Source: Roseovarius gahaiensis (GTDB lineage Bacteria > Pseudomonadota > Alphaproteobacteria > Rhodobacterales > Rhodobacteraceae). Taken from it: a DNA stretch of 64,000 nt. Both the position numbers and the translations under genes were made by a program. The stretch spans positions 49,587 to 113,586 of the forward strand of contig NZ_JAAORB010000007.1 in NCBI RefSeq assembly GCF_011601345.1. The letters are read 5' to 3'. The notes under the pieces are model-generated. The model had not been told where the DNA came from. It worked only from the letters and a program-made list of their open reading frames with translations, and ran no database searches. Positions 55,942 to 63,949 of the stretch are shown here, piece after piece. Positions within the stretch are counted from its first letter, which is position 1. Each line of letters opens with the position of its first letter.

Positions 55942-57447
55942 ATGCAGGCGCTTGAGATTTGCAAAAGGACCGATCGCTCGTTTCAACGGGTCTTCCGTGC
56001 GCAATACTTCATGAGCGAAGATGGCGGGCTATGCCCTGAGGGATGGGTGACGCGGCGTCTCAAGGGGTGGCACCTGTACCACTGTCCCGAATTGCGCGTT
56101 GCCGAAATACTCGCGACCAATGGGCGTCGGGTCGGATGGTTTTTGGGAATTGGCGTGGCGCAAGATGGCAGTCTCTTTCCGTCTGGCGCGCGCTTGCCGG
56201 TGGCAGCTGACGATACCACGTTCTGGTCTGTGGCCGAGTCTATGATCGAAGGCGTGGCCGGGCGCTATGCCGCAATCCTAAGCGATGGCCGCGAAGAGCG
56301 GATTTATCATGATCCCGTTTGCGATTTGTCCTGTGTGTTCGATCCCACAAGCCGGATCGTGGCGTCGACGCTTTTGCTGTGCTTGCATCGCCCCTTGGTG
56401 CGCAACCGCCGGATGCCGCATCGCGGGCCGCTGAAAGGCAAACATAATTACGCCCTGCAGCAAACGGCCGACCGATATGTGAAACGGGCGCTGCCCAATC
56501 ATTATCTGTCGCTGCGCACCTTTGCCCCGGTGCGGCATTTTCCGCGCGCGGACGAGGTTTTTGAGGCGGACGAAGCACAGTTGGACATCATCTGCGAAAG
56601 GATTGCCGAACGTCTGAAACAGGTGACCACGACGTTGTTGACCAATTTCGACTGTGTGCTGCCTGTCACCGGCGGCAACGACTCGCGCAATTTGTTGGCA
56701 TGCGCGGCGGGTGTGCTGGGGCAGACGCAAACCGTGCTGTTTACCCATCATATTAATAAGATGAGCGGGTTTGACTGCATGATTGGTCAACAGATCGCCA
56801 GCGTTCTGGGCCAAGATGTGCAGGTGATTGATGTCACTGACCCTGTGCATCAAGACCAGTTTCAGCCCGACGCGGTCAGACGGTTGCGGTGGGACGTTGG
56901 ATACGCGACCGGGTATCAAACATTGGAGCCGGGAAATGGCGTTGCGATGGCGGTGCAACTTGCACCGGCCGGACAGTGCCTTTTACGTTGGAACGTCATG
57001 GAGCTGATGCGGGCAAATCAATATCCGCGCGGCGATGCTGCAGGTTTTAACCTTAAGCATGGGCTTTCGAAGCTGCGCGTTGCGCCAGAGATTGACAGCA
57101 CGGCCGAGGCCGTTTGGGGCCCCGATTACATGATGTGGGTGGACACATTGCCAGAGAACGCGAAATTCAAAATATACGATTTCGCGTTTGTCGAGCAACT
57201 CCTGCCCAACACCATGGGCGGAACACTGTGGGGGCCCGTGCCGCAGTTTTACATCAATCCGTTCTCAGATCGGGGTATGATCGCTGCGGCACTCTCTATG
57301 CCTGCACCCATACGTCGCCGCAATCGGATCAATCGGCGTATCGTTGATCTGACTTGCCCTGCCTTGAATGATATTCCGCGCACGAATGCATTCAAGAAAG
57401 ATCCGGACAATCATACGTCTTATGAACTACTGTTCGCGCGCACATGA
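55942..57447 (+). CDS. Asparagine-synthetase-like PP-loop ATP pyrophosphatase, paralogue A
   Basis: A 501-residue protein with two parts. Residues about 20-150 resemble the Ntn glutaminase domain of asparagine synthetases (GWHLYHCPELRV, GVAGRYAAILSDG, HDPVCDL) but the N-terminal nucleophile cysteine is absent (M-Q-A). Residues about 205-460 form the synthetase domain: the PP-loop reads LPVTGGNDSRNLL (243-249), with LRWNVMELMRANQYP and FYINPFSDRG further on. It probably adenylates a carboxylate and transfers it to an amine. It is paralogous to the gene at 59232. Gene order places it directly after the sulfotransferase-like gene. Confidence 0.72.
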   Translation: MQALEICKRTDRSFQRVFRAQYFMSEDGGLCPEGWVTRRLKGWHLYHCPELRVAEILATNGRRVGWFLGIGVAQDGSLFPSGARLPVAADDTTFWSVAESMIEGVAGRYAAILSDGREERIYHDPVCDLSCVFDPTSRIVASTLLLCLHRPLVRNRRMPHRGPLKGKHNYALQQTADRYVKRALPNHYLSLRTFAPVRHFPRADEVFEADEAQLDIICERIAERLKQVTTTLLTNFDCVLPVTGGNDSRNLLACAAGVLGQTQTVLFTHHINKMSGFDCMIGQQIASVLGQDVQVIDVTDPVHQDQFQPDAVRRLRWDVGYATGYQTLEPGNGVAMAVQLAPAGQCLLRWNVMELMRANQYPRGDAAGFNLKHGLSKLRVAPEIDSTAEAVWGPDYMMWVDTLPENAKFKIYDFAFVEQLLPNTMGGTLWGPVPQFYINPFSDRGMIAAALSMPAPIRRRNRINRRIVDLTCPALNDIPRTNAFKKDPDNHTSYELLFART

Positions 57448-57595
57448 TAGATGTGATCACTTGGCCACATGTGCCTGGTCAGGACTGACTGCGTGCGTGA
57501 GCGTCTTGTGCTGCCGGTTGCGTAAAGTCAATGTCAGCATAATCGGCCGGGCGGGCTGCGTGAATGACAATTGAAAGTGACACGAGGTGAGTGGG

Positions 57596-59176
57596 ATGCA
57601 ACGGGATTATGAAATCGGGATGCTGTGGGTCGAAGGCCCGCTGAGCTATGTCGAGGTGCTCTGCGCTCAGTCGTTTTTGGACGTCGGCCATCATGTGAAA
57701 CTTTACCATTATAAAGATGTGCAGAACGTTCCCAAGGGTGTTGAACTGGTGCATGGGGATAACGTTCTGAAAATTGACCGTTTCATTCAGCATGGACGCA
57801 CCGGTAGCTTCGCGCTGTTCTCTGACGTGTTCCGATATCACCTTCTGCAACAGAATGACCGGATGATCTGGGCTGATCTGGATGCCTATTGCGTCAAACC
57901 CTTTGAAACCGAGACCGGTCATTTCTTTGGATGGGAATCGGATAATCATATCAACGGCGGCGTTCTGGGCCTGCCATCAGACAGCGACGCTTTGGGTCAA
58001 TTGTTGGAGATGACCGAAGATGAATACGGCATTCCCGAATGGTACGCGGAGCGTGAGAAGACCCGTCTTCAAAAACTGAAAGATGAGGGTCAGCCTGTTC
58101 ACGTAAGTGAAATGAAATGGGGCATATGGGGCCCGCAGGCCGTGACCCATTACCTGCACAAAACCGGTGAGGACAAATACGCCCTTCCCATTGAAGGGCT
58201 ATATCCGGTTAAATTTCGAGATCGGCGATTGCTAATGCGGGCGCACGGAATTGATAAGGTTAACCACCTTGTTACCAAAAACACATACTCGGTCCATTTT
58301 TATGGTCGCCGTGTGCGAGAGTTCCTTTCTGATATCGGCGGTATGCCCGAGCCGGACAGCTGGATGGACCAAGCCTTGAAGAAGCACAGCATTGATTGTG
58401 ATGCCGTGCCGGTCCTGTCGCGCAAGGAGAAAGAAGAGCGGAAGATTGCCGAACAGGTTGCCAACGTTAAGACCGCCCCGCGCAGGCCCATTGGCAAAGG
58501 CGGAGAGAATCTGACGGATATTGCGGATCGCCACGGATCGGTCAGAGGGTCGGCCAAGCACCGATATTCGGAAATCTATCACATGCTGTTCCATCCGCTG
58601 CGGCAGCGCAAGATCAGTATGGTCGAACTCGGCGTGCTGGATGCGCCTTCCAAGGGCGACGAAAACGTGGAAAAACGTTCCGGTTCGGCACCGTCAGTGA
58701 AGATGTGGCAGGAGTATTTCCCAAAGGCGCATCTGCATGGTCTAGATTTGGTGGATGTGTCTTGGCTTAACAACGACAGGTTTACGGCCTATCAATGTGA
58801 TGTTGACGACCGTGATCAAATTTCTGATGCGGCGGATGAAATTCATCCCGCGCCTACCATCGTGATCGACGATGCCACCCACGCCAGCCAGCACCAACAA
58901 AATGCCTTTCTCGAACTGTTTCCGCGCATGGAATCGGGGGGATTGTACATTATCGAGAATCTACGGCGCCAGCCCGATGAACTGGAGAAGCCGCAATTTA
59001 CCAAGACCGCGGCGCTGTTTCGTAGTTGGATGGCACATAAACGTTTTAGTCATTGCGACCCGTTGCTAGAGGCCGAATTCAACGCTTTGTCCGAGGACAT
59101 ATCAGGATGCATTATCGAACCTGTTAATTTCCTGAAGCGGCGGCGAGATCAGGTGCTGGTGGTACACAAAAAATAA
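57596..59176 (+). CDS. Glycosyltransferase (GT32-like) fused to a SAM methyltransferase
   Basis: A 526-residue protein. Residues about 1-270 match the sugar-binding DXD glycosyltransferases: FALFSDVFRYHLLQ and MIWADLDAYCVKPF with DLD at 94-96. Residues about 300-526 match class I methyltransferases of the macrocin/MycE group: motif I is MVELGVLDA (342-350), the metal-binding segment is VIDDATHASQHQQNAF, and SGGLYIIENLRR follows. One chain could thus add and O-methylate a sugar. ATG 57596 is preferred (GAGG eight bases upstream); GTG 57587 is an alternative. It lies between the two PP-loop paralogues. Confidence 0.78.
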   Translation: MQRDYEIGMLWVEGPLSYVEVLCAQSFLDVGHHVKLYHYKDVQNVPKGVELVHGDNVLKIDRFIQHGRTGSFALFSDVFRYHLLQQNDRMIWADLDAYCVKPFETETGHFFGWESDNHINGGVLGLPSDSDALGQLLEMTEDEYGIPEWYAEREKTRLQKLKDEGQPVHVSEMKWGIWGPQAVTHYLHKTGEDKYALPIEGLYPVKFRDRRLLMRAHGIDKVNHLVTKNTYSVHFYGRRVREFLSDIGGMPEPDSWMDQALKKHSIDCDAVPVLSRKEKEERKIAEQVANVKTAPRRPIGKGGENLTDIADRHGSVRGSAKHRYSEIYHMLFHPLRQRKISMVELGVLDAPSKGDENVEKRSGSAPSVKMWQEYFPKAHLHGLDLVDVSWLNNDRFTAYQCDVDDRDQISDAADEIHPAPTIVIDDATHASQHQQNAFLELFPRMESGGLYIIENLRRQPDELEKPQFTKTAALFRSWMAHKRFSHCDPLLEAEFNALSEDISGCIIEPVNFLKRRRDQVLVVHKK

Positions 59177-59231
59177 TCTCTGAATGTATGAGGGATTTGT
59201 TTATGCGGTGACAATGGTTAAGGATACCAAG

Positions 59232-60746
59232 ATGGACCTCTCAGCAAGTTTGGCGGAGCGTACGTGCGTTGTAAAAGGCTGGTCCTTTAAAGATACATTC
59301 CGATTTCATTTTCGTCTTTCCGGAACGGAAACTAAGCCCTGCACAGAATGGCAAGAGGCACGTATTGGGGAGTGGTTTTTGCACCATTGTCCCGACCTGC
59401 TAAGGCACGAGGTTTATTTGGGCGATGGCAGGTATTGCGGAGTGGTTTTGGGCGTAGCTGTTGACGCGGACGGTATGGTGCTTGAGGGCGCGGTACACCT
59501 GCCTTCATGTGATACGCTTGCGGAGGTCGCCAGCTATCTTGAGGGCTTGGCCGGTCGTTTCATCGCATTGATCGCGCTTGATGGAGCGGTTCGGATGTAT
59601 TTCGACCCAACTGCAGGGTTGAGCGCAGTGTATTCCGCGAGGGATCAAGCTGTCGCGTCATGTGTGCACCTTGCGATAAACCGTGAACTCAAGCCCGAAC
59701 CCGCGGTGCGATCAGAAGACGTAATGCAGCGAAAGAGCCAGTTCATATTCGGTGAAACTTGCGATGCTGATTGCAAACGCGTTTCGGCTAACCATTATCT
59801 GGACCTTGAGACTTTTCAATTAGTGCGGCACTGGCCAAAAGCCGATTTCTCCTTTCAGGCTGAGTCTTTTGATCGCAATGGCGCTGCTCACATGATCAGT
59901 CAACGATTGACGCAGATCCTGGGTGGGCTATCCAATTCATATTCTGTGGCTTTGCCGATCTCGGCAGGTACGGATTCGCGAATACTGTTGGCTGCGGCCA
60001 GACCACACTTGGACCGGATCGACAGCTTTTTCGTTCATGACATCTATACTGTTACGCAATTCGATAGAGAGGGTGCGCAGATGCTCGCCGATGAGTTGGG
60101 GTTGGAGTTGCAGGTTATTGACCGCCGGAAACCGATTTTTTCAGAGTTTTTGAATGATGCTGAAATAGGCAGTATTCGTGAACGCATGGCCATTGGCACT
60201 AGCCTGAGCTTTAATGGCATCGACGATCTGGCAGTGAGGGCAGCTTGTTTGACACCGTCCTGCGAACTGGTTTTGCGTGGCAATGCCGCTGAGATGAGCC
60301 GTGCCAACAAATGGACGCCTCAAACAGTCCGTAAACCGGTTTCTGATAGGGATGGTGTGGCAGCGCTTCTGAACGTGCGTGAGAACCAACTTGAAGACGT
60401 AGTTGCGCCAAGTCGTTTGGAAAAATTGCTTCTGGGGTATGCCGCTTGGAGGGAAACGGTGCCTGAAGGAGCGCGCGACCGTCTGCCAGACTTGGCGCAT
60501 ATTGAGCTTTTTATGCCGACAGGACCGAACAACGTATACTACGCGTTTACCAGGAATTTCTACATCAATCCCTACAATGACCGGCAGATACTATTGCAAA
60601 CAGCGTGGTTTCATCCGCTAGCGCGGCGGCGAAAAAAGCTGGTTGCCAAGATCATTGCGAACACAACGCCCAAGTTGGACAAGCTACCCTATATTCGTGA
60701 ACTGAAGCAAAGACACAAAGATGCCAAGAAAAAGGGCGTGTCTTGA
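59232..60746 (+). CDS. Asparagine-synthetase-like PP-loop ATP pyrophosphatase, paralogue B
   Basis: A 504-residue paralogue of the protein at 55942. Shared landmarks are W-F-L-HHCP-L, GLAGRFIALIALDG, the PP-loop LPISAGTDSRILL (244-250), RGNAAEMSRANKW and FYINPYNDRQ. Again no N-terminal nucleophile cysteine is seen. The start is ATG 59232 with AAGGA seven bases upstream; ATG 59184 and 59214 are in-frame alternatives. Codons look AT-richer than in neighbouring genes, which could mean more recent acquisition. It ends the island; a hairpin region follows. Confidence 0.72.
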   Translation: MDLSASLAERTCVVKGWSFKDTFRFHFRLSGTETKPCTEWQEARIGEWFLHHCPDLLRHEVYLGDGRYCGVVLGVAVDADGMVLEGAVHLPSCDTLAEVASYLEGLAGRFIALIALDGAVRMYFDPTAGLSAVYSARDQAVASCVHLAINRELKPEPAVRSEDVMQRKSQFIFGETCDADCKRVSANHYLDLETFQLVRHWPKADFSFQAESFDRNGAAHMISQRLTQILGGLSNSYSVALPISAGTDSRILLAAARPHLDRIDSFFVHDIYTVTQFDREGAQMLADELGLELQVIDRRKPIFSEFLNDAEIGSIRERMAIGTSLSFNGIDDLAVRAACLTPSCELVLRGNAAEMSRANKWTPQTVRKPVSDRDGVAALLNVRENQLEDVVAPSRLEKLLLGYAAWRETVPEGARDRLPDLAHIELFMPTGPNNVYYAFTRNFYINPYNDRQILLQTAWFHPLARRRKKLVAKIIANTTPKLDKLPYIRELKQRHKDAKKKGVS

Positions 60747-60809
60747 GGGCGTTTACAATTACGGTTGCGTTATACGATTAGGATAAAGCAGGTCGACGAT
60801 TCTTAAATG

Positions 60810-60829
60810 GGGGCGGCATGAGCCGCCCC
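60810..60829 (-). terminator. Hairpin between the glycan island and the fasciclin gene
   Basis: GGGGCGGC, ATGA loop, GCCGCCCC: a perfect 8-bp stem, about 20 bases past the fasciclin stop (minus strand) and 64 bases past the island's last stop. It could end both convergent transcripts; no long T run follows. Confidence 0.6.
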
Positions 60830-60850
60830 GATGATTTGCTTTAACCCCGA

Positions 60851-61333
60851 TTACTTGGGCATGATCACCCCGTCGATGACGTGAATCACGCCGTTCGACG
60901 CTTCAATGTCGGCGGTCACGACGTTTGCGCCATCAACCGTTACCGCGCCTTCGGTCATGATCGTCACTTCGCTGCCTTCGACCGTGGCGGCCATCATGTT
61001 GTTCGACAAATCACCCGACATCACTTTGCCGGGCACCACGTGGTAGGTCAGAATCGCCGTGAGTTGATCTTTGTTTTCGGGCTTCAGCAAATCTTCGACG
61101 GTGCCATCGGGCAGCGCGGCAAAAGCATCGTCTGTTGGTGCGAACACGGTGAATGGGCCTTCGCCTTTCAGCGTGTCGACAAGGCCGGCCGCCTGAACGG
61201 CTGCGACCAGTGTTTCAAAATTGCCTGCGCCCACTGCGGTGTCGACAATGTCTTTTTTGCCGTGGCCATCGGCGAGGGCCGGGCCTGCCATCAATGCGGC
61301 TGCGGTCAGGGCAAGATAAGTTCTGCGGAACAT
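60851..61333 (-). CDS. Secreted fasciclin (FAS1) domain protein
   Basis: A 160-residue protein: a signal peptide ([21 protein letters not shown]) then one FAS1 domain with [19 protein letters not shown] (H1), [28 protein letters not shown] and the H2-like [14 protein letters not shown]. Single-domain bacterial FAS1 proteins are implicated in adhesion or surface interaction. ATG 61333 has AGGAG eight bases upstream; the longer open frame is an artefact. A perfect 8-bp dyad lies about 40-65 bases upstream of the start. Confidence 0.9.
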   Translation of the reverse strand: MFRRTYLALTAAALMAGPALADGHGKKDIVDTAVGAGNFETLVAAVQAAGLVDTLKGEGPFTVFAPTDDAFAALPDGTVEDLLKPENKDQLTAILTYHVVPGKVMSGDLSNNMMAATVEGSEVTIMTEGAVTVDGANVVTADIEASNGVIHVIDGVIMPK

Positions 61334-61371
61334 GAGTATGTCTCCTGTTGAATTCACTTCGTTGCAAATGC

Positions 61372-61397
61372 CGTAATCGACATTCAAAACGATTACG
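61372..61397. promoter_or_regulatory. Perfect 8-10-8 dyad upstream of the fasciclin gene, candidate operator
   Basis: CGTAATCG, ten bases, CGATTACG. The perfect 8-bp arms are about one helical turn and a half apart, a spacing typical of dimeric regulators. It lies 38-64 bases before the minus-strand fasciclin start. Confidence 0.55.
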
Positions 61398-61448
61398 CCT
61401 GAGGTGCAGGCTTGGTTCACCGGGGGATTCCGCCGATGCTGTTTGACG

Positions 61449-61477
61449 AAAAAGGCGCGCGGCCTAAGCCACGCGCC
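61449..61477 (-). terminator. Intrinsic terminator of the DUF302 gene
   Basis: On the minus strand GGCGCGTGGC, TTAG loop, GCCGCGCGCC (one G-T/mismatch), then TTTTT. It begins about 50 bases after the DUF302 stop. Confidence 0.8.
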
Positions 61478-61527
61478 CTTGCGATTTCCACTCAAATTCT
61501 TGTTATGCAGTGTGAACCGCTTGTGAC

Positions 61528-61971
61528 TTATTCCGCTTCGATTGCGGCGCGAACGATATCATCCAGCAGCACTTGCACCTTCTGCATCGCGCCTTCGGGG
61601 AATGTCCGGTAGCCGATGGTCACTTCTCCGGGGGTGTCGGCGCTTTCGGCGACAAAGATGTCATAGGGACAAAAAGCAATGTTCATTGGGTCAGCCTCCA
61701 TCACTTCGCGGGACACGGTGGCCGAACAAAAGCTGTAGGTGTCGGCCTGTTCATATAAAACCACATCCGAGCCGACATCGCCCCGTGTGCGTTCCAGCAT
61801 GTCGCCCACATGGCTGACATGGTCGATCACCAGACCCTCGTTCAGGATCGCGGTTTCAAGGCCAAACGCCACGTCCTCGAACGGTTGATCGGTGGTGTAG
61901 GTCACCATCTCTTGGGCGGTTGCGGCGGTGGCGGTCAAAGCAATAACAGCCGTCAGGGTCGAGAGTTTCAT
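61528..61971 (-). CDS. Secreted DUF302 domain protein
   Basis: A 147-residue protein with a signal peptide ([19 protein letters not shown]) and a DUF302 domain ([42 protein letters not shown]). The fold is small and its function is unknown; many members accompany redox genes. It is divergent from the FMN/iron-sulfur GltB-like gene, and an FNR-like box lies between them, about 83-96 bases upstream of this start. A good terminator follows the gene. Confidence 0.85.
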   Translation of the reverse strand: MKLSTLTAVIALTATAATAQEMVTYTTDQPFEDVAFGLETAILNEGLVIDHVSHVGDMLERTRGDVGSDVVLYEQADTYSFCSATVSREVMEADPMNIAFCPYDIFVAESADTPGEVTIGYRTFPEGAMQKVQVLLDDIVRAAIEAE

Positions 61972-62053
61972 GTTGGCATCCTTCCGTTGGCAGGTTTCAG
62001 GTTGTGACGGTTTTTCTAAAGGCGCAGTGTATTAGCCAAGAGTGCAGGGTGAT

Positions 62054-62067
62054 ATGACCCAAATCAA
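62054..62067. promoter_or_regulatory. FNR/FnrL-like box between the DUF302 and GltB-like genes
   Basis: On the minus strand TTGATTTGGGTCAT, matching TTGAT-N4-(A/G)TCAA at all but one half-site base. It is well placed for the DUF302 promoter (about 83 bases from its ATG) and only 20 bases from the GltB-like ATG. Oxygen-dependent control is a reasonable hypothesis. Confidence 0.5.
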
Positions 62068-62086
62068 TGCGGAAAGAGACGGTTAA

Positions 62087-63580
62087 ATGAGTTACGCGAT
62101 GAACGCCCTTGAGATTTTGGCGTTGGTGTTCGTTCTGGTGCTGGGGGCCGCTGTGGCCGCAGTGGTGGTCTTTTATGTTCTGGACAAGACGCAGGCGGGC
62201 GACGCGGTCCGCAGGAACTATCCGGTGATCGGGCGATTCCGTGGCCTGTTCAGTAAATTGGGAGAATTCTTTCGCCAATACTTCTTTGCCATGGACCGTG
62301 AAGAAATGCCGTTCAACCGCGCACAGCGCGATTGGGTCTATCATGCGGGCAAAGGTGAGGGGAACACCGTGGCCTTTGGGTCAACGCGGAACCTGTCGAT
62401 TCCGGGCACCCCGATTTTCGTGAACGCCTGTTTCCCGCCGCTGGATGATCAGTTTGCTACCACTGCGCCAATGGTGATCGGGCCGACAGCCGCGGTGCCG
62501 TATCGGGCCAAGTCGATCTTCAATATTTCCGGCATGAGCTACGGCGCGATTTCCCGCCCTGCGGCCGAGGCGTTAAGCCGGGGCGCGGCCAAGGCGGGTA
62601 TCTGGCTGAATACGGGCGAGGGCGGGCTTTGCCCTTTTCATCAGACAGGGGGCTGCGACATCGTTTTTCAGATTGGCACGGCCAAATATGGCGTGCGCGA
62701 TGCCATGGGTAATCTCGATGATGACAAATTGCGCGAGGTGGGGGCGAACCCATATGTAAAGATGTTCGAGTTGAAGTTGGCCCAAGGTGCCAAACCCGGC
62801 AAGGGCGGTATTTTGCCCGGCGAAAAGGTCAACGCCGAGATTGCCGAAATCCGGGGCATTCCCGAGGGCAAGGACAGCGTATCGCCCAATCGCCACCGCG
62901 AGATTGATGGGTTTGACGACCTTTTGGATATGTGTGTGCATATCCGTCAGGTCACCGGCAAGCCGGTCGGGTTCAAGACCGTGATCGGGTCTTCAGAAGC
63001 ATGGACTGAGTTTTTCGAACGTATCAATCAGCGCGAGGATGACTGCGCCCCCGATTTCATTTGCGTGGATGGCGGCGAGGGCGGGACCGGGGCCGCGCCG
63101 ATGCCGCTGATTGACCTTGTCGGCATGCCCATTCGCGAAGCTTTGCCACGCGTGGTTGATCTGCGCGATCGGTACGGTTTGAAAGACCGCATTCGCGTGG
63201 TGGCCAGTGGCAAGCTGGTCAATCCATCGGATGTGGCATGGGCGCTTTGCGCCGGCGCCGATTTCGTGGTGTCGGCGCGGGGGTTCATGTTTTCGCTTGG
63301 CTGTATTCAGGCGCTGAAATGCAATCGCAACACATGCCCGACAGGGATCACCACGCATGACCCGCGCTTGCAGGGCGGTCTGGTGGTCGAGGACAAGTAT
63401 CTGAAGGTTGCCAACTATGCCAAGTCGGTGATCAGCGAAGTTGAAACCATCGCCCATTCCGTTGGTGTGGCCGAACCGCGCCTGATGCGGCGGCGGCATG
63501 TGCGCATTGTGCAGGCCGACGGAAGCTCGGTCCCGTTCAACAAGATGCGGCCAAGTTACAACGCAGACGCGCCTTTGTGA
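62087..63580 (+). CDS. Membrane-anchored FMN-binding glutamate-synthase-like protein
   Basis: A 497-residue protein of the stand-alone GltB-like group. An N-terminal helix (ILALVFVLVLGAAVAAVVVFYVL) anchors it. The TIM-barrel core contains NISGMSYGAISRPAAEALSRGA, FMN-binding GGEGGTGAAP and VVASGKLVNPSDVAWALCAGAD, and the iron-sulfur ligands C-x5-C-x4-C (CIQALKCNRNTC). No glutaminase domain is present, so it needs a partner or another amino donor; the reaction is not established for this subgroup. Spacing to the divergent DUF302 gene is 115 bases. Confidence 0.85.
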   Translation: MSYAMNALEILALVFVLVLGAAVAAVVVFYVLDKTQAGDAVRRNYPVIGRFRGLFSKLGEFFRQYFFAMDREEMPFNRAQRDWVYHAGKGEGNTVAFGSTRNLSIPGTPIFVNACFPPLDDQFATTAPMVIGPTAAVPYRAKSIFNISGMSYGAISRPAAEALSRGAAKAGIWLNTGEGGLCPFHQTGGCDIVFQIGTAKYGVRDAMGNLDDDKLREVGANPYVKMFELKLAQGAKPGKGGILPGEKVNAEIAEIRGIPEGKDSVSPNRHREIDGFDDLLDMCVHIRQVTGKPVGFKTVIGSSEAWTEFFERINQREDDCAPDFICVDGGEGGTGAAPMPLIDLVGMPIREALPRVVDLRDRYGLKDRIRVVASGKLVNPSDVAWALCAGADFVVSARGFMFSLGCIQALKCNRNTCPTGITTHDPRLQGGLVVEDKYLKVANYAKSVISEVETIAHSVGVAEPRLMRRRHVRIVQADGSSVPFNKMRPSYNADAPL

Positions 63581-63658
63581 TCGGGCGTGTAGCGGCAGCC
63601 GGGTGACTGTGGTGCGCAGGCCTCTATATAAAGCCGTGAAAACCACAGGAGCGACCCG

Positions 63659-63949
63659 ATGGCCCATCGTTGGAAAAACACACTGACCGAACATGACGTG
63701 ACGCCAGAACACGTCTATCTGAACCGGCGCCAATGGATCACCGGGGCCGCCGCCGGGCTTGGTCTGGCCGGATTCGGTGGGCAAGCCGCCGCGCAAGAGC
63801 TTGATGGGCGCGAGGCGAATTCATGGGAAGAGATCACCAGCTATAACAACTACTATGAGTTTGGCACCGGCAAAGACGATCCGTATAAAAATGCCCGGCG
63901 TCTGAAGATCGACCCATGGACAGGAGTTATTGTCAAATCTGGTGTTTGA
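63659..63949 (+). pseudogene. msrP: Protein-methionine-sulfoxide reductase catalytic subunit MsrP, truncated
   Basis: The first ~88 codons match MsrP (YedY): the start LTEHDVTPEHVYLNRRQWITG includes a Tat-type signal with an arginine pair (NRRQW), and TSYNNYYEFGTGKDDPYKNA and LKIDPWT are conserved. MsrP is a periplasmic molybdenum enzyme that repairs oxidised methionine. After DPWT (63922) similarity stops and TGA comes at 63947-63949; neither other frame resumes MsrP. The molybdenum-cysteine and most of the fold are lost, so the gene is probably broken. Confidence 0.75.
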
